Origin: Paenibacillus terricola
Lineage (GTDB): Bacteria > Bacillota > Bacilli > Paenibacillales > Paenibacillaceae
Length of the DNA: 64,000 bases
NCBI RefSeq assembly: GCF_014779765.1
Contig: NZ_JACXZA010000001.1
Coordinates: 1,054,001-1,118,000, forward strand
Direction of reading: 5' to 3'
In this document: positions 1-8,380 of the stretch, one piece after another
Numbering within the stretch: the stretch's first letter is position 1
How the letters are laid out: the number at the start of each line of letters is the position of its first letter
The notes under the pieces: model-generated
Told to the model about the DNA's origin: nothing
Database searches by the model: none
The model's input: only the letters and a program-made list of their open reading frames with translations
Made by a program: the position numbers and the translations under genes

Positions 1-506
1 TCTATATGAATGCTGGAGCGCACGGCTCGGATGTGTCACGTATTTTCAAATCGGCAGTCATTGTTCGTGAGAACGGGGAATTGGCAACGTATGGTCTTGA
101 AGATATGGCGTTCTCGTATCGCCACTCTATCCTTCAAGAGCAGAAGGGAATCGTTGTTGAAGCTACCTTCCAGCTCGCGGAAGGCAAACGTGAGGAGATC
201 GAGGCTGTTTATGCCGCCAATAAAGGGCGAAGGTTGAGCACGCAGCCGCTGCAGCTTGCAAGCTGTGGCAGCGTATTCCGCAATCCGACAGGCGACTTTG
301 CAGCTAGACTCATTCAAGAAGCCGGACTCAAAGGGCTTCGCGTTGGCGCCGCCGAGGTATCGACACAACATGCCAATTTCATTATCAACACCGGGCAAGC
401 GAAAGCCGAAGACGTTCTCACCCTAATCGAACAGATCAAGCATACAGTCAAGGACCGTTACGGAGTTGACCTGGTGCCTGAGGTATTGGTAATGGGTGAG
501 CGGTAA
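1..506 (+). CDS. murB: UDP-N-acetylenolpyruvoylglucosamine reductase, 3' part
   Basis: This is the C-terminal part of MurB, which reduces UDP-GlcNAc-enolpyruvate to UDP-MurNAc with NADPH and FAD in the cytoplasm. The gene is cut by the window edge, and its start lies outside. The visible 167 codons begin in the FAD-domain motif YMNAGAHGSDV. They contain GSVFRNPTGDFAA, where the Ser is the proton donor of the family, and end with PEVLVMGE, where the Glu corresponds to the conserved C-terminal catalytic Glu. It sits 15 bp before murA, the preceding pathway step, as in many Firmicute dcw clusters. The identity is secure. Confidence 0.95.
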   Translation, partial: YMNAGAHGSDVSRIFKSAVIVRENGELATYGLEDMAFSYRHSILQEQKGIVVEATFQLAEGKREEIEAVYAANKGRRLSTQPLQLASCGSVFRNPTGDFAARLIQEAGLKGLRVGAAEVSTQHANFIINTGQAKAEDVLTLIEQIKHTVKDRYGVDLVPEVLVMGER

Positions 507-521
507 TTCGGAGGTGATACA

Positions 522-1808
522 TTGGATAAATTGGTGATTGAAGGCGGGAAACCTCTCTCAGGAACCATTGCGATCCAAGGAGCGAAAAACGCTGCTTTGC
601 CGATACTGGCTGCTAGCATGCTTGTTAGCGGTACAGTTACAATCGACCATGTGCCTAGGCTGCTCGATATTGATGTTATGCTTAGCATATTGCGAGATCT
701 CGGTTGCAAGGCGGAGCACACCCTGGATACAGTCGTGCTCGACACAACCACAGCTCATTCGCCGCACGTGCCCGAGACGCTGATGCGCCAGATGCGTTCC
801 TCGATTTTCTTAATGGGACCGCTGCTTGCTCGCTTCGGAGAAGTTCATATTTATCAGCCAGGCGGCTGTGCGATTGGTGAACGCAAGATCGATCTTCACT
901 TATCCGGTCTTCAGGCGCTCGGTGCAACGATTACGGAATCCGGCAATCGGATCATTTGTCAAGCTGATAAGCTGTACGGCACGGATATTCATCTGTCTTT
1001 CCCTAGCGTAGGCGCGACGGAGAACATTATGATGGCTGCAGTGCTAGCGGAAGGCCGGACAACGATCAACAACGCTGCGCGTGAGCCGGAGATCCAAGAT
1101 TTGCAGCGGTTCTTGAATGCGATGGGCGCTCGAATTATCGGCGCAGGCACTGACACGATTACAATTGAAGGGGTAGAGTCGCTAAGCCCTTGCCGCTACC
1201 AAGTCATCCCGGACCGTATCGTCACAGGCACGCTTATGGTTGCTGCCGCCGCTACGAAAGGTCAAGTTGTTCTGCAAAATACGAATCCGTCGCATGTCTC
1301 CTCTCTGATCCATGTACTTCGCAGGGCAGGTGTTCAGATTACGGCGGACGGTGATATAATCAAAGTAAATGCCGCTTCGCGCCCGAAGGCGATCGAGCGC
1401 ATTGTAACGAATCCGTATCCTGCATTTCCGACGGATATGCAATCGCTAGTTATGGTGCTGCTTACATTAGCAGACGGCGTAAGCGTTATGAAAGAAACGA
1501 TTTTTGAAGGTCGCTTCAAACATGTCGGGGAGTTGACCCGCATGGGGGCGGATATTCGAGTCGATATGAACGCGGCTATTATCCGTGGCGTCCCACGGCT
1601 GTATGGCGCGACAGTAGAAGCAACAGACTTGCGGGCAGGTGCAGCCCTGGTTGTAGCCGGGCTTGCTGCACAAGGACGTACAGTCGTTGAACAGGTGCAT
1701 CATATAGATCGCGGCTATGATCGAATTGAGCATATGCTGAGTCATCTCGGCTCCCGCATTAGCCGGTTATCGCCGGTACCAGACGATCGTGCGGTAACGA
1801 ATGGTTAA
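522..1808 (+). CDS. murA: UDP-N-acetylglucosamine 1-carboxyvinyltransferase
   Basis: MurA transfers enolpyruvate from PEP to UDP-GlcNAc, the first committed step of peptidoglycan synthesis. The 428-aa length is usual for the family. Lys22 in GAKNAAL and Cys116 in QPGGCAIGERKIDLH match the catalytic residues. A Cys at the fosfomycin-target position predicts a normally sensitive enzyme. The start is TTG at 522, behind GGAGGTGAT at 510-518. It lies directly after murB and is followed by a hairpin terminator, so it probably ends an upstream mur transcript. Whether a second MurA paralogue exists elsewhere cannot be seen here. Confidence 0.96.
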   Translation: MDKLVIEGGKPLSGTIAIQGAKNAALPILAASMLVSGTVTIDHVPRLLDIDVMLSILRDLGCKAEHTLDTVVLDTTTAHSPHVPETLMRQMRSSIFLMGPLLARFGEVHIYQPGGCAIGERKIDLHLSGLQALGATITESGNRIICQADKLYGTDIHLSFPSVGATENIMMAAVLAEGRTTINNAAREPEIQDLQRFLNAMGARIIGAGTDTITIEGVESLSPCRYQVIPDRIVTGTLMVAAAATKGQVVLQNTNPSHVSSLIHVLRRAGVQITADGDIIKVNAASRPKAIERIVTNPYPAFPTDMQSLVMVLLTLADGVSVMKETIFEGRFKHVGELTRMGADIRVDMNAAIIRGVPRLYGATVEATDLRAGAALVVAGLAAQGRTVVEQVHHIDRGYDRIEHMLSHLGSRISRLSPVPDDRAVTNG

Positions 1809-1820
1809 TCGTGTGAGCAC

Positions 1821-1862
1821 AGCCGGCGCCTGCAATTGTTGCGGGGGCCGGATGCTTTTTTG
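1821..1862 (+). terminator. Terminator after murA
   Basis: A GC-rich stem (1823-1835 with 1839-1851, one mismatch) is followed by ATGC and a run of six T. It separates murA from divIB, so divIB needs its own promoter or read-through. Confidence 0.7.
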
Positions 1863-1981
1863 TCATATAAGACTCTATAAGTTTATACCTTGCTTGCGAG
1901 CCTATATTTCGCCGGAATGAAACGCGCTGCGCCGCCGCTAGACGGCAACAGCCGTTTCGCCTTGAGAAAGGTGGGACAAGC

Positions 1982-2749
1982 GTGAAACAATCGATGCCCG
2001 TGCTTCGAGAGCCTGCTGTGAAGCGACGCGGCAATCGCAGGCTGAAGATGGTTTTGCTGCTCTTATTCATTGTTGTGTTATCCGTTTTATTCTTTAATTC
2101 ATCGATCAGCGAGGTATCGACGGTAACGGTAGCCGGGCAGCGTTTTGTAAATGAGGATTCGATCCGTAAGCTATCGGGTATTTCTATTGGAGATGCTTTC
2201 TTCGGCTTTACCGAGCGGTCGGTCGAACGAAAGCTTCGCACAAGCAAGTCGATTGAGCAGGCAACCGTGACGAAAGTTTTCCCCGGAGAAGTACGAATTC
2301 GCGTACAAGAATTTGCCGCTGTTGGCTATGAATTATCGCCTGAAGGAGAAATAATGGCGATTCTGTCGAATGGGACAAGCGTTCCTGCGACAAATGCTGA
2401 CTTTGTTGTCGATAAGCCGTTGTTGTCTGGCTGGAAAAAGGATGATCCTATCAAGACAGCGCTTTCGAAGCAACTCGCCTTAATTCCGGCTCAACAGTTA
2501 TCCGATTTATCAGAAATTCGCCCTGATCCATCGAATGCCTATCCGGATCGTATCCGCATTTATACACGTACGCGCTTCGAAGTTATTACGGCAGTATCGG
2601 TATTGGCAACTAAGTTGGACACTTTGAATGCCGTTACCGAGACACAGCAGCCTGGCAGAGTAACGATGCTGCTTGCTGATACGTATGAGCCATATTTGCC
2701 AGATTCAGCAGAAAATATGGAAACTCTTGAAAAAGAGTCTACTCAATAG
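1982..2749 (+). CDS. divIB: Cell division protein DivIB/FtsQ
   Basis: This is a bitopic division protein that joins the DivIB-FtsL-DivIC complex of the divisome. The 255-aa protein has a basic cytoplasmic N-terminus (about residues 1-23), one membrane span (about 24-41, VLLLLFIVVLSVLFF) and an extracellular POTRA domain (about 46-115, starting VSTVTVAGQRFVNEDSIRKL), then a beta domain and a short acidic tail. The GTG start at 1982 follows GAAAGGTGG. Its place between murA and ftsA is typical for the cluster. No transpeptidase or mur genes intervene. Confidence 0.9.
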   Translation: MKQSMPVLREPAVKRRGNRRLKMVLLLLFIVVLSVLFFNSSISEVSTVTVAGQRFVNEDSIRKLSGISIGDAFFGFTERSVERKLRTSKSIEQATVTKVFPGEVRIRVQEFAAVGYELSPEGEIMAILSNGTSVPATNADFVVDKPLLSGWKKDDPIKTALSKQLALIPAQQLSDLSEIRPDPSNAYPDRIRIYTRTRFEVITAVSVLATKLDTLNAVTETQQPGRVTMLLADTYEPYLPDSAENMETLEKESTQ

Positions 2750-2848
2750 TCTCAATCGATGGTAAAATTTTAGTTACGGATTTAGGTTTGTTTTCATTTC
2801 ACAGATGATGGTGATTGACGCCGCGGTTGCTGGAAATTGGAAGCTTTA

Positions 2849-2871
2849 TTTCTACGAAAATTTTGTAGAAA
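2849..2871. repeat. AT-rich palindrome upstream of ftsA
   Basis: TTTCTAC and GTAGAAA arms flank an AAAATTTT core, giving an almost perfect 23-bp palindrome just upstream of the sigma-H-like -35 element. It could be an operator. No T-run arrangement of a terminator is obvious, and the protein partner is unknown. Confidence 0.5.
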
Positions 2872-2873
2872 AA

Positions 2874-2902
2874 AGAGGAAAGCCGTCAATCATGTTGAAT
2901 AT
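2874..2902 (+). promoter_or_regulatory. Sigma-H-like promoter of ftsAZ
   Basis: AGAGGAAA (2874-2881) is followed, after a spacer of 11-12 bp, by GTTGAATAT (2894-2902). This fits the known sigma-H consensus RnAGGAwWW-N11/12-RnnGAATww with one deviation. In B. subtilis ftsAZ has a sigma-H promoter that raises FtsZ at the onset of sporulation, so the position agrees with known biology. Activity is inferred. Confidence 0.65.
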
Positions 2903-2961
2903 GTAGATTGTTAACAAGATGAATGTCCTATTTTCTTATGGGAATGGAGGTGCCGCGCGCG

Positions 2962-4215
2962 ATGAGCAGCAGCGAAATCATCGTCAGTTTGGACATCGGT
3001 ACATCCAAAGTTCGTGCTATTATTGGTGAAATTACGAATGGAGCCATTAATATTATTGGAGTTGGATCGGCCGACTCAGAAGGAATCCGCAAGGGTGCTA
3101 TTGTCGACATCGATCAGACCGTTAGATCGATCCGCAACGCGATCGATCATGCTGAGCGGATGGTCGGCATTCAAATAAGCGAGGTTTGTATTGGCATCCA
3201 AGGTAATCACATCGCATTGCAAACGAACCACGGAGTAGTCGCTGTATCGAATGAAGATCGTGAGATTGGCGAAGAAGATATCGAACGTGTGATGCAGGCG
3301 GCTAGAGTAGTAGCGCTTCCGCCAGAACGTGAGATCATCGGAGTTGTACCTAGACAGTTCTTAGTTGATGGTTTGGAGGGAATTTCTGATCCGCGAGGCA
3401 TGATTGGTGTACGTCTGGAAGTAGAGGCGACGATAATCACCGGGACTAAGACGTCCTTACATAATTTGATCCGCTGCGTAGAGAAAGCCGATCTGCATAT
3501 TTCTGATCGGGTTTTGATGTCTCTAGCATCCGGTTCGATGTCGCTAACGAAAGACGAGCGGACGATGGGAACGGTGCTGGTCGATATTGGCGCTGGATCA
3601 ACAACGGTCTCGGTATTCGAAGGCGGCGGACTCGTAGCAACATCTACTCTGCCAGTCGGCGGCGAACATGTTACGAACGATATTTCATATGGTTTGCGCA
3701 CGCATACGGAGCAAGCTGAGAAGTTTAAATTAAAGTACGGCTGCTCGCTTATTTCGGATGCAGCAGAAGATCAGAAGTTTAAAGTTATGCGTATGGGCAG
3801 CAACGTCGAGAAAGAATTTACTCAAGTGGATTTGGCTAATATTATTGAGCCGCGGATGCAAGAGATCTTCCACCTGGTAAGGCAGGAAGTTAGACGGCTT
3901 GGTTACGGTGACAAAGTGAACGGATATGTGCTGACAGGTGGAACGGTTTCGATGCCTGGGACGCTTAGTCTGGCGCAGCAGGAGCTCGAATCGTCTGTTC
4001 GGATCGCAGTGCCTGACTTTATTGGAGTGCGCGACCCTGCGTTTAACAATGGCGTCGGTATGCTCCATTACGTAGTCAAGAGCGCCCGTGCGAAGAGCAT
4101 GTCCGTATCCGTGAAGAAGCCGGCTGCTCGCAAGGTAGCCACAAGCAGCGTCTCTACATCGCCGAAACCCGGATTGTTCGAGCGACTCAAAAATTATTTT
4201 AGCGAATTCATTTGA
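2962..4215 (+). CDS. ftsA: Cell division protein FtsA
   Basis: FtsA is an actin-like ATPase that tethers FtsZ to the membrane. ATG 2962 is chosen because GGAGGTG lies at 2946-2952. An in-frame ATG at 2923 would add 13 residues without a ribosome site. The 417-aa protein opens with [16 protein letters not shown] (phosphate-1 loop) and contains [15 protein letters not shown] (phosphate-2) and [10 protein letters not shown] (adenosine motif). It ends with an amphipathic [13 protein letters not shown], the expected membrane-targeting helix. It is 16 bp from ftsZ and clearly co-transcribed with it. Confidence 0.96.
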   Translation: MSSSEIIVSLDIGTSKVRAIIGEITNGAINIIGVGSADSEGIRKGAIVDIDQTVRSIRNAIDHAERMVGIQISEVCIGIQGNHIALQTNHGVVAVSNEDREIGEEDIERVMQAARVVALPPEREIIGVVPRQFLVDGLEGISDPRGMIGVRLEVEATIITGTKTSLHNLIRCVEKADLHISDRVLMSLASGSMSLTKDERTMGTVLVDIGAGSTTVSVFEGGGLVATSTLPVGGEHVTNDISYGLRTHTEQAEKFKLKYGCSLISDAAEDQKFKVMRMGSNVEKEFTQVDLANIIEPRMQEIFHLVRQEVRRLGYGDKVNGYVLTGGTVSMPGTLSLAQQELESSVRIAVPDFIGVRDPAFNNGVGMLHYVVKSARAKSMSVSVKKPAARKVATSSVSTSPKPGLFERLKNYFSEFI

Positions 4216-4231
4216 TCGGGGGAAACGACAG

Positions 4232-5362
4232 ATGTTGGAGTTTGATATGGACATGGAACAACTGGCACAAATTAAAGTTATAGGTTGTGGCGGTGGCGGC
4301 AGCAATGCCGTTAACCGAATGATTGAGATCGGTGTTAAAGGCGTAGAATTTATTACGGTTAACACGGACGCGCAAGCGCTCCATTTGGCGCACTCTGAGC
4401 ATAAGCTGCAAATCGGCGACAAGCTGACGCGCGGACTTGGCGCAGGAGCGAACCCGGATGTAGGAAAGAAAGCTGCAGAAGAATCCCGTGAGCTCATCAG
4501 CAATACGCTGAAGGGTGCAGATATGGTATTCGTAACGGCTGGCATGGGCGGCGGTACCGGTACGGGTGCAGCACCAGTCATCGCTGAGATCGCGCGTGAG
4601 TGCGGTGCGCTGACGGTAGGTGTCGTTACACGTCCGTTCACGTTCGAAGGCCCTAAGCGTTCTAGACAAGCTGAGCACGGGATCGAAGCGCTGAAAGAAA
4701 AAGTAGATACGCTGATCGTTATTCCGAATGACCGTCTCCTCGAAATTGTCGATAAGAAGACGCCGATGCTCGAAGCATTCCGCGTAGCAGACACGGTTCT
4801 GCTTCAAGCCGTACAAGGCATCTCCGACCTGATCCAAGTACCGGGTCTGATCAACCTCGACTTCGCAGACGTGAAGACAATTATGACGGAACGCGGCTCG
4901 GCACTGATGGGCATTGGCATGGCGACGGGCGAGAACCGTGCATCGGAAGCTGCTCGCAAAGCAATCCAAAGCCCGCTGCTTGAGACGTCGATCGATGGCG
5001 CTCGCGGTGTTATTATGAACATTACGGGTGGCGCGAATCTGTCGCTCTATGAAGTGAACGAAGCAGCTGAGATCGTAATCGCAGCTTGTGATCCGGAAGT
5101 GAACATGATCTTCGGCGCGATTATCGACGATAGCCTGAAAGAAGAAATCAAAGTGACGGTTATTGCGACAGGCTTCGAGCACAGACCGATGCCTGAACCA
5201 GTACGCCGCCCTGGTCAGCCCGTTGAATCGACAGATTCACGTACAGCAACAGCTGGCACATCCAGCAATTCCGGCATGCGCACGTTCAGCAACACGCCGA
5301 CATCGAGTGACCAGCTCGACATTCCGGCATTCCTCCGCAACCGCCCACGCGGCGATCGCTAG
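4232..5362 (+). CDS. ftsZ: Cell division protein FtsZ
   Basis: FtsZ is the tubulin-like GTPase that forms the Z ring. The 376-aa protein has the GTP-binding [13 protein letters not shown] near the N-terminus, the tubulin signature [11 protein letters not shown] (about residues 106-116), and the catalytic T7 loop region [12 protein letters not shown] Ser/Thr-rich linker leads to a C-terminal peptide [14 protein letters not shown], which binds FtsA and SepF. ATG 4232 follows CGGGGGAA. SepF and DivIVA, which act on FtsZ placement, are encoded about 10 kb downstream. Confidence 0.98.
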   Translation: MLEFDMDMEQLAQIKVIGCGGGGSNAVNRMIEIGVKGVEFITVNTDAQALHLAHSEHKLQIGDKLTRGLGAGANPDVGKKAAEESRELISNTLKGADMVFVTAGMGGGTGTGAAPVIAEIARECGALTVGVVTRPFTFEGPKRSRQAEHGIEALKEKVDTLIVIPNDRLLEIVDKKTPMLEAFRVADTVLLQAVQGISDLIQVPGLINLDFADVKTIMTERGSALMGIGMATGENRASEAARKAIQSPLLETSIDGARGVIMNITGGANLSLYEVNEAAEIVIAACDPEVNMIFGAIIDDSLKEEIKVTVIATGFEHRPMPEPVRRPGQPVESTDSRTATAGTSSNSGMRTFSNTPTSSDQLDIPAFLRNRPRGDR

Positions 5363-5387
5363 GACAAGCTATTCCTTTTAACATCAA

Positions 5388-5430
5388 GTCCGTTTCGGCA
5401 GATTATCTGCCAGAAACGGGCTTTTTTTTA
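5388..5430 (+). terminator. Terminator of ftsAZ
   Basis: CCGTTTCGGCAGAT pairs with ATCTGCCAGAAACGG with a one-base bulge and is followed by GC and eight T. Confidence 0.85.
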
Positions 5431-5433
5431 TTT

Positions 5434-5503
5434 GGTACAGAAGTGCACCTTCGTGGCGTAGAGGGTATTGGGATACTGATTGCAGGTGCAGAAGTACACC
5501 TAC
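5434..5503. repeat. Two copies of the GAAA-loop hairpin repeat
   Basis: Copies at 5434-5451 and 5484-5501 follow the pattern AGGTGCA-GAAR-TRCACCT. They belong to the same family as three copies at 7811-7932. Each can form a 7-8-bp stem with a four-base, GAAA-like loop. Confidence 0.7.
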
Positions 5504-5554
5504 AAGGTACAGGGAGCGTTGAACTAACTTATCAATAAATGCGACACAATTGTT

Positions 5555-5709
5555 AGCACGAACAAAAGCTGTGCCCGCAAGGGCACGCGACCCCTAGCAC
5601 GCAGTTAATGACGCGCATTTCTGTCGAGCCATCAACCCATTCCGGGGTCCATAGGTTGGAAACCCAAGGGGTCCTCCCTTGCAGGGAGGATTTAGGTGAG
5701 TAGAACTCT
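5555..5709 (+). repeat. Modular intergenic repeat, copy 1
   Basis: The element begins GCACGAACAAAAGCTGTGCC with a GTGCCCGCAAGGGCAC hairpin. It continues through a diverged middle to ATTCCGGGGTCC, a CCTCCCTTGCAGGGAGG hairpin, and ends TTTAGGTGAGTAGAA. Further copies lie at 8010-8262, 20587-20921 and, inverted, 55908-56061. No coding capacity is evident. Together with the hairpins before it and the spoIIGA leader after it, it fills the ftsZ-spoIIGA gap. Confidence 0.8.
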
Positions 5710-5828
5710 TGATTTACGCGGGTAGAAATCGTTCAGTTAAGCAGGTAGAACACTTAATTTATGCGAGTAGAATTCAGTGTTTTGATGTTTAGATATGATG
5801 GTTTAGATAGATGTGAAATAGTGGGGTC

Positions 5829-5915
5829 AAAAGGGGCAGGGCCCCTTTTCCGACAAAAAAAGATCGTCCCCTGCGTCATGAATAGACAGACATCGAAATA
5901 CGATTACAATATACT
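5829..5915 (+). promoter_or_regulatory. Possible spoIIGA control region
   Basis: A perfect 9-bp stem (5829-5837 with 5841-5849, AAAAGGGGC/GCCCCTTTT) lies upstream of CAGACA (5887-5892), a 17-bp spacer and TATACT (5910-5915). The pair is a weak sigma-A-like promoter at a plausible distance from spoIIGA. In B. subtilis the spoIIG promoter is Spo0A-activated. I see no clean Spo0A box here, only partial matches near 5850 and 5890. Confidence 0.3.
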
Positions 5916-5988
5916 AGTCTCAATCGTTCCTGAAGGGCGATGCGAGGTAGGCGAGTCCGGCCAGGAACCGGCGGGCAGGTGATCATCA

Positions 5989-6921
5989 CTGGCGGTATAC
6001 GTTGACGTTTTGTTCATGAAAGAGATGTTGATCGATGGTTCGTTGCTGCTCGTTACGGCGTGGGTTCGGGGAATACGTACAGTATGGTATCGAATCGTCG
6101 GGGCGAGTGCTCTTGGTGCCTTGTATGTTGTCATGTTGTTCGTTCCGTCGTTGTCGTTTCTGTATACGTTTCTATTCAAATTCGGTATATCGCTAATTAT
6201 GCTGTGGATCGCATTCGGTTTCGGAGGTCTTCGTGCATACGGTCGAACGTTCGCAGCGTTTTATGCGGTTAATTTTATTGCTGCCGGTGCTATTCTCGGG
6301 TTCTATTATTTAATTATGCAGCAAGGTTCGCTGGCGTTATGGCGGGGGCTGCAATTCATCGAAGGCGGCATACGAACCGAATTTAAGGCGGGCTTCATCT
6401 TCATTGGGTCTGCCGGTTGTGTAGGGTTGTACATCGCACGCTCAGTTGTGGTTTCCCGTCGTGAGAAAGCGCTTATCAAAGCGCATGTTGCGAAACTGAA
6501 GGTGACGATTGGCGACCGTGAAATCGAGTGTGACGGACTCATCGATACGGGGAATCAACTTTATGATCCGCTGACGCGGACGCCGGTTACGATCATCGAG
6601 GCGTCGCTGCTTGAAGCGGATTTGCCGTCTACGTGGATGACACGCATCCGCCAGGCGGAAGTCGATAAGCTGGTAGCTCAGCAAGATGAGCAGCCGTTTA
6701 TTTGGCAGGACCGGCTTCGGCTGGTGCCTTACCGGGGCATAAACCGTGGAACGCAGTTTATGCTTGCGCTTAAGCCGGATGCCGTTACAGTGGAGTGCAA
6801 TGGAGACACGATCGTCACTCGCAGAGCGTTGATCGGACTGGACGGCGGTCAGTTGTCGTCAGACCGAACGTATCGAGCGGTCATTCATCCGTCGATGGCG
6901 GAGCAGAGTGGTGGGGCGTAA
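5989..6921 (+). CDS. spoIIGA: Sigma-E processing peptidase SpoIIGA
   Basis: SpoIIGA is a membrane-embedded aspartic protease that removes the pro-sequence of sigma-E during sporulation. About five membrane spans fill the N-terminal half. The soluble half carries the protease motif GLIDTGNQLYDPLTRTPV, with the catalytic Asp in DTGN, and LRLVPYRGINRGTQFML. I place the start at CTG 5989, behind GGTGAT, because the encoded MAVYVDVLF matches the family N-terminus in register (B. subtilis MKIYLDVIW). The next candidates, TTG 6010 and ATG 6016, lose this conserved segment and have no ribosome site. It is followed after 39 bp by its substrate gene sigE. Confidence 0.93.
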   Translation: MAVYVDVLFMKEMLIDGSLLLVTAWVRGIRTVWYRIVGASALGALYVVMLFVPSLSFLYTFLFKFGISLIMLWIAFGFGGLRAYGRTFAAFYAVNFIAAGAILGFYYLIMQQGSLALWRGLQFIEGGIRTEFKAGFIFIGSAGCVGLYIARSVVVSRREKALIKAHVAKLKVTIGDREIECDGLIDTGNQLYDPLTRTPVTIIEASLLEADLPSTWMTRIRQAEVDKLVAQQDEQPFIWQDRLRLVPYRGINRGTQFMLALKPDAVTVECNGDTIVTRRALIGLDGGQLSSDRTYRAVIHPSMAEQSGGA

Positions 6922-6960
6922 TGTAACGGCGTATATCACCTTGACGGGAGGCATAATGCC

Positions 6961-7683
6961 ATGATAACGAGATGGAAACTGGTTCTTCAGCTATATTATT
7001 ACCGCGTCCTGTTTTTATTCGGGCTGAAGAGTGAAGAAATTTACTACATTGGCGGTAGCGAGGCACTACCACCGCCGTTAACGCGTGAAGAAGAGGAATA
7101 TTTGCTGGAGAAGCTTCCTTCCGGCGATACCGCAATTCGCGCCATGCTCATTGAACGCAATCTGCGGCTTGTCGTGTATATCGCACGTAAGTTCGAGAAT
7201 ACAGGCATTCATATCGAGGATCTAGTATCAATCGGTGCGATCGGCTTAATTAAGGCTGTCAATACGTTCGACCCAGAGAAGAAAATCAAACTGGCGACGT
7301 ACGCATCCCGTTGTATCGAGAATGAGATACTGATGTATCTGCGCCGCAATAGCAAAACGCGCACAGAAGTGTCCTTCGATGAGCCGCTTAATATCGACTG
7401 GGACGGCAATGAACTGCTCCTATCGGACGTTCTTGGTACCGAGAACGATACGATTTATCGGAACATCGAAGAGCAGGTTGACCGCAAGCTGCTGCACAAG
7501 GCACTGGATAAGTTAACAGAGCGGGAGCGTATCATTATGGAACTTCGCTTCGGCCTCGCTGATGGAGAAGAGAAGACGCAGAAAGATGTCGCCGATCTTC
7601 TCGGTATCTCGCAATCCTATATCTCCCGCCTAGAGAAACGAATCATTAAGCGCCTTCGCAAAGAGTTCAATAAGATGGTGTAA
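6961..7683 (+). CDS. sigE: Sporulation sigma factor sigma-E (pro-form)
   Basis: This is the mother-cell sigma factor acting after septation. The 240-aa sequence carries an N-terminal pro-region of roughly 27-29 residues ending near [19 protein letters not shown], the region cleaved by SpoIIGA. Region 2 ([30 protein letters not shown]) and region 4 ([30 protein letters not shown]) follow. ATG 6961 is preceded by GGGAGG. It pairs with spoIIGA as in other endospore formers. Unlike B. subtilis, sigG is not the next gene. Confidence 0.97.
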   Translation: MITRWKLVLQLYYYRVLFLFGLKSEEIYYIGGSEALPPPLTREEEEYLLEKLPSGDTAIRAMLIERNLRLVVYIARKFENTGIHIEDLVSIGAIGLIKAVNTFDPEKKIKLATYASRCIENEILMYLRRNSKTRTEVSFDEPLNIDWDGNELLLSDVLGTENDTIYRNIEEQVDRKLLHKALDKLTERERIIMELRFGLADGEEKTQKDVADLLGISQSYISRLEKRIIKRLRKEFNKMV

Positions 7684-7740
7684 GTTCGAATTGTACCTAA
7701 TGCGGCACAACAGAACCTACCAATCAACTATATAGCCCAA

Positions 7741-7781
7741 ACAGGAAAAAGCGCTGCCCAGCAGCGCTTTTTCCTGTTTTG
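7741..7781 (+). terminator. Terminator of spoIIGA-sigE
   Basis: A perfect 16-bp stem (7741-7756 ACAGGAAAAAGCGCTG with 7762-7777) has a five-base loop and a short T run after it. The A-rich left arm allows action on both strands. Confidence 0.85.
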
Positions 7782-7810
7782 TTACATAAGGCAATAAGTG
7801 ATGGTAGGTC

Positions 7811-7932
7811 TAGGTGCAGAATTACACCTACGAGAGGCAGCAAGCGGCGATGAGGTCATTGTAGGTGTAGAAATACACCTATATTGGGCTGAGAGCTGGG
7901 AAATGGTGTTTGTACGTGCAGAAATGCACCTA
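7811..7932. repeat. Three copies of the GAAA-loop hairpin repeat
   Basis: Copies lie at 7811-7830, 7862-7881 and 7914-7932. The middle copy is TAGGTGTA-GAAA-TACACCTA, a perfect 8-bp stem with a GAAA loop. The third has GTGCA-GAAA-TGCAC. The stems keep pairing while the bases differ, as they also do in the copies at 5434-5503. Confidence 0.75.
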
Positions 7933-8009
7933 CAATATGCAAGGTGGGTTTGAGACTAACTATGCATTAACGTGGTTCATCGCTGACCGAGTCAGAACGT
8001 ACTTTTAAG

Positions 8010-8262
8010 CTCGAACAAAAGCTGTGCCCCAAAGGGGCACGCGACTCCAAACGACGAAGTTTCATACACGCGCTAAAGTTCCGCCACCAGCCCCTTCCGG
8101 GGTCCAGGGGACGGGAGTCCCATGGGGCCCTCCCTTGCAGGGAGGGTTTGGGTGGGTAGAACTCTTGAGGTTTTGGGTAGGTAGAAGTCTTGGAATTTAT
8201 ACCGTGTCCAGGGGTGGAAACCCTGAGGGCCACCCTCAAGGGAGGATTTTGGTGGGAAAGAC
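8010..8262 (+). repeat. Modular intergenic repeat, copy 2 plus a 3' fragment
   Basis: A full copy runs from about 8010 (CTCGAACAAAAGCTGTGCCC) to about 8160 (GGTTTGGGTGGGTAGAA). A second, incomplete 3' half follows at about 8198-8262 (GTCCAGGGGT, ACCCTCAAGGGAGGATTTT, GGTGGGAAAG). It fills most of the gap between sigE and the GntR operon. Confidence 0.8.
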
Positions 8263-8322
8263 TTGACAATGAAGTGTACTAGGGTCATAATACAGTCATG
8301 GTGTATGAACTACATAGTACAC
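8263..8322 (+). promoter_or_regulatory. Promoter and probable GntR operator of the ABC operon
   Basis: TTGACA (8263-8268), a 17-bp spacer and CATAAT (8286-8291) form a strong sigma-A promoter. GTGTACTA at 8274-8281 (inside the spacer) and TAGTACAC at 8315-8322 form an inverted pair, and GTGTA at 8301 pairs with the same right half. GTGTA/TACAC half-sites are typical of YtrA-type GntR operators, so autorepression by the next gene is likely. Confidence 0.7.
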
Positions 8323-8380
8323 ACACTAGAAAATGGGTAATATAGCAAGCGATTAAGAAGTATGCAAAGGAGCTGCGCGG

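Noticed and set aside
5761-5982. A 73-codon plus-strand frame before spoIIGA
   Set aside because: There is no ribosome site. It covers the promoter-like region and ends exactly where the spoIIGA frame opens.
5434-7932. CRISPR-like array
   Set aside because: The repeats are short palindromic hairpins with irregular spacing, spacers are unequal and interrupted by genes, and no cas genes are in the window.
8024-8266. Open frames inside the modular repeats
   Set aside because: They are Pro/Gly-rich translations of hairpin DNA, differ between copies and lack start signals.
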